This document shows, in pieces, positions 8,729 through 17,177 of a stretch of DNA of 64,000 nt (positions are counted from its first letter, which is position 1; the number at the start of each line of letters is the position of its first letter). Position numbers and translations under genes: made by a program. The notes beneath the pieces were generated by a model that was not told where the DNA came from, searched no databases, and worked only from the letters and a program-made list of their open reading frames with translations. This DNA comes from VBCK01 sp036270655. Lineage in GTDB: Bacteria > Pseudomonadota > Gammaproteobacteria > Burkholderiales > Burkholderiaceae_F. The stretch spans positions 1 to 64,000 of the forward strand of contig DATBCD010000030.1 in NCBI GenBank assembly GCA_036270655.1, written 5' to 3'.

Positions 8729-9718
8729 GTGCAGCGACGATGCATGGATCTGGTTGTTGACCATTGCAATCGGCCGATCGAATTCGGTGCATTGCGGTGG
8801 TCCAGTGCGACAGGCCCCTGGGCCGGGTTCCCCGTCGAGTGCCGCCTCGTCGGGCCGCGCGGGCGTCTGGAAGAGTTCGGCATGGTCCACACGACGTTCG
8901 GGCTTTGCGTGGACGGAAGCGGCACGCTGCGCGTGCGCGAAGGAAAGACGATGCGCCGCTTCGCGTCGTTGCCCGGAAGATTCTCTTTGCTTGGGCGCGG
9001 TTTCGAGCAGCGACCGGTCGCCTGGAGCGGAACGCGGGAAATGCTTTATGTCGCTCTTGATACGGAGCAGCTCCAACGTTTGATGCCGGATGATCCAGCT
9101 TCGAGCTGCCTGAGCGTCGAACCTCAGTACGCGATTTCGGATCCGCAGGCTGTCTCCATCGTCTTGAACATGCGCAACGAGATCCTGGCCGGCTGCCCGG
9201 CGGGAAGCATGTACGGCGAAGCCCTTTCGGTGGCGCTGGCCGCCTACCTGTTCGGGCGGTATGCACCCCACAGCGTGCCGGTCGCGGCGCGCGGCATTGC
9301 TCTGTCAGCGGCGCAGATTCGCGATGTGCGTGAACATGTCCGGGCAAACCTGGAACACGATATCGGCCTGGCGGAGCTGGCCGACCGGGTGGGCCTGAGT
9401 CCGCACTATTTCTCGACGCTGTTCAAGAACGCCTTCGGTGTCTCGCCTCATCGCTACATCCTGTCCGAACGTGTCCATGAAGCCAAACGACTGCTGTCCG
9501 GCGGCCGAATGGCGATCTCCGAGGTGGCGCTCAGACTCGGGTTCGCCGACCAGAGCCATTTCTCGCACGTGTTCAGGACGTTCGTCGGAACCACGCCGAA
9601 GCGCTATCAAGGCTCGCGTGTATTCAGAATGTTCGTCGCATCGGCGCCCACCGGGGCACCGGGCGACGCCCTGAACCCCCCGCGAACAAAGCCATCTCAC
9701 GGACTTCGGGTCTTCTAG
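8729..9718 (+). CDS. AraC-family transcriptional activator
   Basis: The product is 329 residues. Residues about 20-190 form a sensor domain of the AraC-binding-like type (GLCVDGSGTLRVREGK). Residues about 195-300 are the double helix-turn-helix: IGLAELADRVGLSPHYFSTLFK is the first, and MAISEVALRLGFADQSHFSHVFR with VGTTPKRYQ is the second and family signature. I took the GTG at 8729, preceded by GGGGAA; an ATG at 8744 is an alternative. It is divergent from the amidohydrolase, small ORF and carboxylesterase, so it is the likely activator of that set. Its stop codon overlaps the modA stop codon on the other strand. Confidence 0.9.
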   Translation: MQRRCMDLVVDHCNRPIEFGALRWSSATGPWAGFPVECRLVGPRGRLEEFGMVHTTFGLCVDGSGTLRVREGKTMRRFASLPGRFSLLGRGFEQRPVAWSGTREMLYVALDTEQLQRLMPDDPASSCLSVEPQYAISDPQAVSIVLNMRNEILAGCPAGSMYGEALSVALAAYLFGRYAPHSVPVAARGIALSAAQIRDVREHVRANLEHDIGLAELADRVGLSPHYFSTLFKNAFGVSPHRYILSERVHEAKRLLSGGRMAISEVALRLGFADQSHFSHVFRTFVGTTPKRYQGSRVFRMFVASAPTGAPGDALNPPRTKPSHGLRVF

Positions 9719-10455
9719 AAGCTGTAGCCGTACGAGGCGATGATCCGGCGCGCGGCATCGCTCTTCAGGTAGGCAAGAAGCTCGGTGGCCGCGGCTTTGC
9801 CCCGGCCCTTGTCGAGAACGATCGCGTCCTGACGTATCGGCGCATGAAGTGCCGACGGGACGATCCAAACCGACCCCTCGACCTTTCCCTCTTTCATCAC
9901 CTGGGACAGGGCCACGAAGCCGAGCTCTGCCGCGCCGGTTGCGACAAACTGATGCGCTTGAGTAATGTTCTCGCCGAGGACGATTTTTGGTCTCAAGGAT
10001 TCGTATACGCCGAGGTTCTTCAGGACTGAAACAGCGGCGGCGCCGTACGGTGCCAGATCCGGGTTGGCCAGGGATATGTGCCGGAACGATCCGCTCTTCA
10101 GGATATGCCCCTGATCGTCCACGTATCCGGCCGTCGGCGACCACAGAGCGAGCTTTCCTGTCGCGTAGGTGAATCGACTTTCGGACACCGCATTGCCCTC
10201 GGCGGCGAGCCTGGCCGGGGTTTCCTCATCGGCCGCCAGCAGCACGTCGAACGGTGCACCATTGCTGACCTGGGCGTAGAACTTACCGGTCGAACCGAAT
10301 ATCAGCTCAAGCTTGTGGCCGCTCGCCTGTTCGAACAGCGCAGAGATCTTCCGCATCGGCTCCGTGAAGTTGGCGGCTACGGCGACCCGCAGATTGTCGG
10401 CGACCGCGCTGGATGCGGCCAGGCTCAGCAGAAGGAAGATCGACAGTTGGCGCAA
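9715..10455 (-). CDS. modA: Molybdate ABC transporter substrate-binding protein
   Basis: This is a 246-residue periplasmic binding protein. A signal peptide (LSIFLLLSLAASSAVAD) is followed by VAVAANFTEPMRKI, FGSTGKFYAQV and PFDVLLAADEETP, the classic ModA anion-binding segments, then NPDLAPYG and GENITQA. The start is a TTG at 10455 with GGAGG just upstream. Its gene follows modE after 34 bases, in the same direction. No modB or modC is next to it: the gene ends in convergence with araC, with stop codons overlapping. The membrane and ATPase subunits must be elsewhere if this protein works in molybdate or tungstate uptake. Confidence 0.92.
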   Translation of the reverse strand: MRQLSIFLLLSLAASSAVADNLRVAVAANFTEPMRKISALFEQASGHKLELIFGSTGKFYAQVSNGAPFDVLLAADEETPARLAAEGNAVSESRFTYATGKLALWSPTAGYVDDQGHILKSGSFRHISLANPDLAPYGAAAVSVLKNLGVYESLRPKIVLGENITQAHQFVATGAAELGFVALSQVMKEGKVEGSVWIVPSALHAPIRQDAIVLDKGRGKAAATELLAYLKSDAARRIIASYGYSF

Positions 10456-10489
10456 TCAGTCCTCCATGGGCGCGGCGCGAACATCCTGG

Positions 10490-11326
10490 TCAATCGAAGC
10501 GGAATAGAACGACGCTGGACGCGTCGACCACCGCGCAACAGGGCCTGCCGACCTTCAATCCGAGCTTGTCCAGGCTTTCCGGCGCCAGAATCGCCACGAT
10601 GCTGCGGCCGCTTTCCAGCGCGACATTGACTTCGACATGGGCCGCCCCTTCGTGGACCCGCGCGACCTTGCCCCGCACGACGTTTCGGGAAAGGCGGCCA
10701 GCCGCCGCGTCGGTGCGCAGGCTCACCGACGCTGCTTTGAAAAAGGCATGCACTTCGGTGCCGACTCGAAGGTCCAGGGCGTCGGCACTTTCCTGGGTGA
10801 CCAGCGACGAGATCTCGTTGCGGTCATCGATCCGGACGCGAACCTCGACGCCCCTGGAACCCTCCGACAGTGCCGTGATTGGTCCGACAAATTGGTTGCG
10901 CGCGCTGGTGCGCAACGGCATTGTCCGCAACATCGTTTGAAAGTGCCGTACATCGCCGGCTCCCGCCTCGCCCAGACGATCGGCCAGCCGGTCCAGCGCC
11001 TCCTGGGATTCCTGCTCGACGGCCCGGTACATCGCGATCAGGCGGTGGCCGTAATCGGTCAGCGTCGTTCCGCCTCCGTATCGGCCGCCGGTCAAGCGCT
11101 CGACGACCGGCCGCTCCGTGACGTTGTTCATCGCGTCGACGGCGTCCCATGCCGCCTTGTAGGACAGCGGCACCATCTTGGCGGCCCGCGAGATCGAGCC
11201 GCAGCGGTCGATCGCTTCGAGCAGTCGGATGCGCACGTCACCGAGAAACACGCCGACCTCGGTTTCTACGGCCAGTTTGCCGACCAGTCTGCGAGGGGCC
11301 CGACGCCTTGCAACCTTATGCACCAC
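10490..11326 (-). CDS. modE: ModE-type molybdate-responsive regulator
   Basis: The product is 278 residues with the full ModE layout. An N-terminal LysR-like winged helix (DVRIRLLEAIDRCGSISRAA, then SYKAAWDAVDAMN, about 29-70) is followed by GGRYGGGTTLT. Two Mop/TOBE molybdate-binding repeats follow, one with TSARNQFVGPIT (about 140-205) and one with LSRNVVRGKVARV (about 210-275). The start is a GTG at 11326 after GAGG. The family represses molybdate uptake genes when molybdate is bound and activates some molybdoenzyme genes. It is the first gene of a modE-modA pair, and a palindrome resembling a ModE box lies about 60 bases upstream, suggesting autoregulation. Confidence 0.93.
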   Translation of the reverse strand: MVHKVARRRAPRRLVGKLAVETEVGVFLGDVRIRLLEAIDRCGSISRAAKMVPLSYKAAWDAVDAMNNVTERPVVERLTGGRYGGGTTLTDYGHRLIAMYRAVEQESQEALDRLADRLGEAGAGDVRHFQTMLRTMPLRTSARNQFVGPITALSEGSRGVEVRVRIDDRNEISSLVTQESADALDLRVGTEVHAFFKAASVSLRTDAAAGRLSRNVVRGKVARVHEGAAHVEVNVALESGRSIVAILAPESLDKLGLKVGRPCCAVVDASSVVLFRFD

Positions 11327-11386
11327 GAACCTCGAACGCTTCGAGTCTTCGGACGAGGCAGCCCGATTGGAGTCCGTTGCCGCGTG

Positions 11387-11410
11387 CGATATATGCCCAA
11401 TAATACAGCG
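11387..11410. promoter_or_regulatory. Candidate ModE operator upstream of modE-modA
   Basis: On the plus strand, CGATATAT and ATACAGCG flank an 8-base spacer. The half-sites are reverse complements at 6 of 8 positions. As I recall it, the E. coli modA operator has the same 8-8-8 architecture with CGTTATAT and ACATAACG halves. The site lies 61-84 bases upstream of the modE start codon, a sensible place for repression. Similarity is by eye only. Confidence 0.5.
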
Positions 11411-11496
11411 CTACATCGGCTTCACGCCGGAGCGCATGCAGGTGCTTGGGATGGCCTGACGGGACACGCTGGAGCCACGGGTCAGGCGAGCGAGGG

Positions 11497-14400
11497 TCAA
11501 AGATCTAAATGCCGCTCCAGCAGGCGCGCCGCGTGAAGGGCTTCCCGGCCTGTGCCGTGTGCGATCTGTTGCCGGCAGCTGGTTCCGTCCGCGATGACGA
11601 TGCCCTCCGGACATCGGCGCACGGCCGGCAGCAAGCCGGCTTCCGCCATCCGGATCGACAGTTCGTAGTGGCCCGCGTCGTAGCCGAAGCTTCCGGCCAT
11701 GCCGCAGCACGAGCTGTCGATCGCCTCCGGGTTTGCGCCAGGGATGAGCCGCAGCACATCGAGAACCGGACTGAATGCGTCGAAGGCTTTCTGATGGCAG
11801 TGACCGTGCACCAGGATCGGGGCCTGCGCGGCCTTGAATCGGAGCTCGAACCGGCCGGCCTGGGCCTCGCGCGCCACGAACTCTTCGAACAGCAGCGCGT
11901 GCTCCGACACGATCCGCGCGCCCTCGCCCAGGCCCATTGCCAGCGCTTCGTCGCGCAACGTCAGCAGGCACGACGGCTCCAGGCCGACGATGGCGATTCC
12001 CGTCCTGGCGAAGGGAAGCAGCTCGTCGATCAAAGCGCCGGCTTTGGCCTTGGCTTCGTCCACCATCCCGACGGACAGGCAAGTGCGCCCGCAGCAATGA
12101 TGCCCGGCGCGCTTTGCAAGCGTGTGCAGCGTGTAACCGGCGGCCTTCAGGACGCGGGCTGCCGCCAGCGCGTTGTCCTTCTCGAAGATCCCGTTGAAGG
12201 TATCGACGAACAGCACGGCGGCTTTTCCGCCCGCCATCTGCGCCGCCATCGTGTCCTCGCGGTTGGAAAACAGCGTTGCGTCGTGCCGGTGCCAGAAGGT
12301 GCGCGCGGGCCACTGGGGCAGCGGGCGCCGGCTGGACATGCCCAGCAACTTCTCGCTGAGCCAGGCGGCGCCCGGCAGCCGGTCTCGCAGATTCAACAGC
12401 CAGCGCAGCCGGCTGGCGGTCTGCGCATAGTCAGGCAGGCCGGCGATCAAGCGGTCCTTCAGCGTATGGCCGTGCCGCGCCTTGTAATGGCTGAGAAACT
12501 CCACCTTCATCCTCGCCATATCGACTCCGGTGGGGCATTCGCGACGGCACCCTTTGCAGCCCACGCACAAGTCCATGGTTTCGTACAGGGCCCGGCTTGC
12601 GAATGCGTCCGGTCCGAGCTGCCCGGACAGTGCGAGCCTGAGCGTGTTGGCGCGGCCGCGCGTCACATGCTGCTCGTCGCGCGTGGCGCGAAAGCTCGGG
12701 CACATCGTGCCCGCGTCGAATTTGCGGCAATGGCCGTTGTTGTTGCACATTTCCACGGCCTTGGCGAGTCCGCCGGTCGTGTCGCCGCCGCTTCCAGGGG
12801 GCGTCGTCTCGCCGGTCACCGGGTCGTTTTGCACATTCCACTCCGACCAGTCCAGGGCAGGCACCAGCACAATGGTCTGATAGGGCCGCGGCGCGCCCGG
12901 CGGCGCAAAGCGAAACAGCGACGTGTCGTCCATTTTGGGCGGATCGACGATCTTGCCCGGGTTGAACAGGCCGATCGGATCGAGCTCGCGCTTGATCGCA
13001 CGAAACGCCTCGTTGATCGCGGGGCCGAACTGCCATTCGATCCACTCGCCGCGGCACAGACCGTCGCCGTGCTCGCCGCTGTAGGCGCCCTTGTACTTGC
13101 GCACCAGCTCGGCCGCTTCCTCGGCGATCGCGCGCATTTTCGCGGCCCCGCCTTGCGCGCCGCCGCGGCGCATGTCGAGGATCGGCCGCACGTGCAGCGT
13201 GCCGACGGAGGCATGGGCGTACCAGGTCCCGTGGGTGCCGTGCCTGGCGAACACCTCGGTCAGCGCGTCGGTGTAGCTCGCCAGATGCTCCAGAGGCACG
13301 GCGCAGTCTTCGATGAAGCTCACCGGCTTGCCGTCGCCCTTCAGGCTCATCATGATATTGAGCCCAGCCTTGCGAACCTCCCACAGATTTCTTTGCTGCG
13401 CCTCGTCCGCCATCCGCACCACGCTGCCGGGCAGCCCGATCTGTTTCATCAACTCATCCAGGTCGTTCAGCTTCCGCAGCAGCGCGGCTTTGTCGAGGCC
13501 TGAGAACTCCACGAGCAGGACCGCCGCAGGCGAGTCGATCAAGGCTGTCTCGATGGTTGGCCGGAATACGGGATTGGCCAGGCTGAGCTCGATCATCGTG
13601 CGATCTACCAGCTCCACGGCGGTCGGGCCCAGCTTGACCAGGTGCCGCGGCGCATCCATCGCGCGGTGAAAGCTCGGGAAGTTGACCACGCCCAGCACCT
13701 TGGCGCGCGGCAGCTCGTGCAGCCTGAGCGTCAGCGTCCTGGTGCAGGCCAGCGTGCCTTCCGACCCGATCAGCAGGTGGGCCAGGTTCACGCCGCCGTC
13801 CGGCGTATAAGGGCGCTCGCTGCGGTTGTGGAAGATGTCCAGGTTGTAGCCGGCGACGCGGCGCAGCACCGTGGGCCACTGCGTTTCGATGGCTGCGCGG
13901 TGCCGCACGGCCAGATCGCGCACGAAAGCGGCGATCTGCGCCGCGCGCCCGCCGAGCGTCGAGACCGGGCCGAACTCGATCAGCGAGCCGTCCGACAGCC
14001 AGGCGCTCGCGCCGAGCACGTTGTGGACCATGTTGCCGTACTCGATCGAACGCGACCCGCACGAGTTGTTGCCGGCCATGCCACCCAGCGTGGCTTGCGC
14101 GCCGGTCGACACGTCCACTGGGAACCACAGGCCATGCGGCCTGAGCTGCGCGTTCAGCTGGTCCAGCACGACCCCGGGTTCGACCACCGCAGTGCGGGCC
14201 TGCAGATCGATATCGAGCACGCGGCGCAGATGCTTGGAGTGGTCGATCACCAGCGCCGCGCCGGTGGTCTGCCCGCACTGACTCGTGCCCGCGCCGCGCG
14301 CGAGCACCGGCACTTTGAAGTCGCGCGCGATGTCGATCGCCAGCGCGACATCCTGGTCGGTCCGGGGCACCAGCACGCCGACGGGCATGATCTGGTAGAT

Positions 14401-14565
14401 CGATGCATCGGTCGCATAACGCCCGCGCGATGCGGCATCGAACAGCACCTCGCCCTGCGTTTCGCCCCGCAGGCGGCGCGCCAGCCGCTCGCCAGGCCCG
14501 TCAGGCGGTCGCTCGGCGCTCGGCTGGACCACTGCCAGACTACCGCCGCGGCCCGTTAGCCGCAC
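11497..14565 (-). CDS. Large FAD/4Fe-4S 2-hydroxyacid dehydrogenase (YdiJ-like)
   Basis: The product is about 1022 residues, close to the length of the E. coli D-2-hydroxyglutarate dehydrogenase YdiJ. An FAD-binding_4 domain (about 60-265, with VLARGAGTSQCG and AGNNSCGSRSIEYGN) is followed by an FAD-oxidase C-terminal domain (to about 540, with HASVGTLHVRP and GEHGDGLCRGEW). Next come iron-sulfur segments (NNNGHCRKFDAGTMCPSF, then LCVGCKGCRRECP) and a C-terminal CCG domain with GHHCCGRTC and IDSSCCGMAGSFGYD. It likely oxidises a D-2-hydroxyacid and passes electrons to the membrane chain. The start is taken as the GTG at 14565; a GTG a few codons later is possible. It follows the cupin gene by 24 bases. 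Confidence 0.85.
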   Translation of the reverse strand: MRLTGRGGSLAVVQPSAERPPDGPGERLARRLRGETQGEVLFDAASRGRYATDASIYQIMPVGVLVPRTDQDVALAIDIARDFKVPVLARGAGTSQCGQTTGAALVIDHSKHLRRVLDIDLQARTAVVEPGVVLDQLNAQLRPHGLWFPVDVSTGAQATLGGMAGNNSCGSRSIEYGNMVHNVLGASAWLSDGSLIEFGPVSTLGGRAAQIAAFVRDLAVRHRAAIETQWPTVLRRVAGYNLDIFHNRSERPYTPDGGVNLAHLLIGSEGTLACTRTLTLRLHELPRAKVLGVVNFPSFHRAMDAPRHLVKLGPTAVELVDRTMIELSLANPVFRPTIETALIDSPAAVLLVEFSGLDKAALLRKLNDLDELMKQIGLPGSVVRMADEAQQRNLWEVRKAGLNIMMSLKGDGKPVSFIEDCAVPLEHLASYTDALTEVFARHGTHGTWYAHASVGTLHVRPILDMRRGGAQGGAAKMRAIAEEAAELVRKYKGAYSGEHGDGLCRGEWIEWQFGPAINEAFRAIKRELDPIGLFNPGKIVDPPKMDDTSLFRFAPPGAPRPYQTIVLVPALDWSEWNVQNDPVTGETTPPGSGGDTTGGLAKAVEMCNNNGHCRKFDAGTMCPSFRATRDEQHVTRGRANTLRLALSGQLGPDAFASRALYETMDLCVGCKGCRRECPTGVDMARMKVEFLSHYKARHGHTLKDRLIAGLPDYAQTASRLRWLLNLRDRLPGAAWLSEKLLGMSSRRPLPQWPARTFWHRHDATLFSNREDTMAAQMAGGKAAVLFVDTFNGIFEKDNALAAARVLKAAGYTLHTLAKRAGHHCCGRTCLSVGMVDEAKAKAGALIDELLPFARTGIAIVGLEPSCLLTLRDEALAMGLGEGARIVSEHALLFEEFVAREAQAGRFELRFKAAQAPILVHGHCHQKAFDAFSPVLDVLRLIPGANPEAIDSSCCGMAGSFGYDAGHYELSIRMAEAGLLPAVRRCPEGIVIADGTSCRQQIAHGTGREALHAARLLERHLDL

Positions 14566-14589
14566 ATCCGGCGCGGCGGCGGTGGCGCA

Positions 14590-14955
14590 TCAGATCCATG
14601 CATCATTGGGGGCCGTGCGCTCGCCGCCCTCATCGCCCGTATTGCGAACGCCGCGCGGCTCGATCAGCAGCAGCTTGACCTCGCGTTCGGCATAAGGCTT
14701 GTGCTCGACACCCCGCGGGACGACGAACATTTCACCGGCCGACACCTGGACCGCGCCGTCGCGAAAGTCGATGCGAAGCACGCCGTGCAGAACCATGAAG
14801 GTCTCGTCCGTGTCCTTGTGGTCGTGCCAGATGAAATCGCCCTGGAGTTTGACGAGCTTGAACTGATAGTCGTTCATTTCGGCGATAACCTTGGGCTGCC
14901 ATTGCTGGTCGATCAGCCCGAGCTTCTGCCCGAAATTGATTGCCTTGTAGTGCAT
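14590..14955 (-). CDS. Small single-domain cupin
   Basis: The product is 121 residues. The ATG at 14955 follows GGAGA at good spacing; the open frame continues upstream but does not look like protein. The cupin motifs are both present: WHDHKDTDETFMVLHG (metal-binding His, His and Glu, about 43-58) and GEMFVVPRGVEHKPYA (about 73-88, final His). The family binds a divalent metal and covers isomerases, dioxygenases and sensors. It is the first gene of a probable two-gene unit with the large dehydrogenase and is divergent from the MFS transporter, 183 bases away. A sugar-acid or hydroxyacid pathway role is inferred from these neighbours. Confidence 0.85.
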   Translation of the reverse strand: MHYKAINFGQKLGLIDQQWQPKVIAEMNDYQFKLVKLQGDFIWHDHKDTDETFMVLHGVLRIDFRDGAVQVSAGEMFVVPRGVEHKPYAEREVKLLLIEPRGVRNTGDEGGERTAPNDAWI

Positions 14956-15138
14956 GCACCATCTCCGCGATTGCAACAGGATTGCCGGCGGGGCGCAGCA
15001 GGAAATCCCGACCGTGCGCCACCTCGACCGCTGGATATTATGTGTCATTCGCCCCGCGGCCGGACACGGCGCTTTTGCCGGCGCGCGGGATCGCATGCTC
15101 GCCGGTATCGGGGCGGGCCGGACTGTGGAGGCAAGGGG

Positions 15139-16413
15139 ATGAAGTGGTTCCGTGCAAGCAATGTCGTGTTGATGTTGTTGTGCCTGATGTACTTCATCAC
15201 CTACCTGGATCGGGTCAACGTCAGCACGGCGGCGGACGGTTTCGCGAGGGATTTCGGCCTGAACAAGACCCAGGTCGGATTGGTGTTCTCCGGGTTCGCC
15301 TACCCCTACCTGGTGCTCCAGATCATCGGCGGCTGGGTCAGCGACCGGTTCGGGGCGCGCGGGACGCTGATCGCGTGCGGTCTGCTCTGGGCCGCCGCGA
15401 CGGCTTTGACGGGCCTGGCCGGCGGACTCGTGTCGCTGCTGGTGGCGCGGGTTCTGCTCGGTCTGGGTGAGGGAGCGACGTTTCCGGCCGCCACGTGCGC
15501 GATGTCGCGCTGGTTTGCGAAGGAAAGGCGGGGCTTCGCCCAAGGCATAACCCATGCGGCAGCGCGCGTGGGTAACGCGGCGGCACCGGCGGTCGTCGTC
15601 GCTGTGATGACCGCCTACGACTGGCGCGTCTCCTTCTATGTTTGCGCCGCGATCAGCTTCGTTTGGGTCGGCCTGTGGGCGGCGGCGTTTACGGAGCGCC
15701 CTGTCGATCACCCTCGCATCACCCAGGCCGAGCTCGACGTGGTGCCGACGCCGGATGCGAACAAGCCCGCAGTCCCATGGAGGCGCCTTTTCAGGCGGAT
15801 GATGCCGGTGACCATCGTCTATTTCTGCTACGGATGGACCTTGTGGCTTTTCCTGAGCTGGATTCCACAGTACTTCCTGCACAGCTACGACCTGAATCTG
15901 AAGAAATCGGCGATCTTTGCCTCGAGCGTCTTCTTCGCGGGTGTGGTGGGCGACACGCTGGGCGGGGTCGTGACTGACCTGCTGTACCAGCGTACCGGCC
16001 GACTGGATCGAGCACGCAGCTGGATGGTGGCCTTCTGCATGTTGCTGACGGTGCTGTCGCTGGTACCGCTGCTGTTCGTGCACAGCCTGTACGTCTCTCT
16101 GGCGTGCCTTTCCGCCGGGTTCTTCTTTGCCGAGATGACGATCGGACCGATGTGGGCCATCCCGATGGATATCGCCCCCGCGTACTCAGGCACGGCCAGC
16201 GGCATGATGAACACGGGCTCGGCGCTGGCTGCCATCATCAGCCCGGTCCTGTCCGGCCTGCTGATCGACCGCTTCGGCAATTGGGAGCTGCCATTCGTCG
16301 GCAGCATGGTCCTGATGGGCTTTGGGATCGTGCTGGCGTTTCGGATGCAGCCCGAAAGCAGATTCGAAAAAGCCGAACCGGCCCCGGTGCAATCGGCCGG
16401 CGCGCGCGCCTGA
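15139..16413 (+). CDS. MFS transporter, anion:cation symporter type
   Basis: The product is 424 residues with about 12 hydrophobic segments. YLDRVNVSTAA in helix 1 and GGWVSDRFGARG in the loop 2-3 region are the signatures of the ACS branch (phthalate, tartrate, glucarate and hexuronate carriers). FPAATCAMSRWFAKERRGFAQG marks the helix 4-5 region. The ATG at 15139 follows GGAGG; the frame is open far upstream but only this start gives a membrane protein. It is divergent from the cupin and large dehydrogenase and 60 bases before a MarR regulator. The likely substrate is an organic anion such as a hydroxyacid. Confidence 0.88.
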   Translation: MKWFRASNVVLMLLCLMYFITYLDRVNVSTAADGFARDFGLNKTQVGLVFSGFAYPYLVLQIIGGWVSDRFGARGTLIACGLLWAAATALTGLAGGLVSLLVARVLLGLGEGATFPAATCAMSRWFAKERRGFAQGITHAAARVGNAAAPAVVVAVMTAYDWRVSFYVCAAISFVWVGLWAAAFTERPVDHPRITQAELDVVPTPDANKPAVPWRRLFRRMMPVTIVYFCYGWTLWLFLSWIPQYFLHSYDLNLKKSAIFASSVFFAGVVGDTLGGVVTDLLYQRTGRLDRARSWMVAFCMLLTVLSLVPLLFVHSLYVSLACLSAGFFFAEMTIGPMWAIPMDIAPAYSGTASGMMNTGSALAAIISPVLSGLLIDRFGNWELPFVGSMVLMGFGIVLAFRMQPESRFEKAEPAPVQSAGARA

Positions 16414-16473
16414 TCCGGTCTCTATCGTGTCGCGATATGTTGTCAAGCGATCCAATGGCTGCTTCAATGCTGG

Positions 16474-17025
16474 ATGTCGACGATTCGATCCCCGGCGGTC
16501 GTGAAGGACAAGCCGACTGCGGCGCCTGTGCGCCTGCGCAAGGCCGATTACGAGAGGCTGGCCGCGTTCCGCACGACGCTGCGGCGCTTTTTGTCGTTCA
16601 GCGAGGCCGCGGCGCGCGGGATCGGGCTTGCATCGCAGCAGTACCAGGCGCTGCTGGCGGTGAAGGGCTATCCTGGCCGCGATGCCATCACGATCAACGA
16701 GCTCGCGCAGCAACTGCTGATCAAGCACAACAGCGCGGTCGGTCTGGTCGATCGTCTGGAGGCCGAGGGTCTGGTTCGTCGCCAGCCGGCCGTGGGCGAC
16801 CGGCGCAAAGTCGACGTCCGCCTCACGCCGAAAGGTACGCGCTTGTTCGAACGCCTTGCGGCGACGCATCACGCGGAATTGGCGCGGATCGGACCCCAGC
16901 TCAGGGACTTCTTCGAGTATGTCTCGGATCCGGCCGGCAAGGCGCCCGTCGCGAGCGCCCGGCGTGCCGCCGGCGGGAGCTCCGGGAGGCCGCGGGCGCT
17001 GAGCGGGCTGGCTCGTACCCCATGA
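16474..17025 (+). CDS. MarR-family transcriptional regulator
   Basis: The product is 183 residues. The winged helix lies at about 35-115: GLASQQYQALLAVKG, then ITINELAQQLLIKHNSAVGLVDRLEAEGLV (recognition helix), then RRKVDVRLTPKG (wing with the conserved D-R-R-x-x-x-V-x-L-T-x-x-G pattern). The last 40 residues are Ala/Gly/Arg-rich and probably disordered. It follows the MFS gene by 60 bases and may control that gene and the divergent cupin/dehydrogenase unit. The ligand is unknown; the family often senses aromatic or organic acids. Confidence 0.88.
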   Translation: MSTIRSPAVVKDKPTAAPVRLRKADYERLAAFRTTLRRFLSFSEAAARGIGLASQQYQALLAVKGYPGRDAITINELAQQLLIKHNSAVGLVDRLEAEGLVRRQPAVGDRRKVDVRLTPKGTRLFERLAATHHAELARIGPQLRDFFEYVSDPAGKAPVASARRAAGGSSGRPRALSGLARTP

Positions 17026-17177
17026 CCCTGCGTTAGCGTCGCGTCTCATCCAGAAAAACTTATTACAAATCAATTTACTGGCTAGCTGACCTGAAGAGAT
17101 TTCACAGGTCTGGGAACGCACGCAAATACTTTTGAATTCTTGTTGTTATATAAGGTTAATTGATGCCAGGACCCGTA

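Noticed and set aside
11509..13503. Plus-strand open frame of 664 codons opposite the YdiJ-like gene
   Set aside because: Antisense shadow; the FAD and Fe-S motifs are all on the minus strand.
14956..16083. Upstream extension of the cupin frame on the minus strand
   Set aside because: The extension is antisense to the MFS transporter and Arg/His/Gln-rich. The cupin has its own ATG and ribosome site at 14955.
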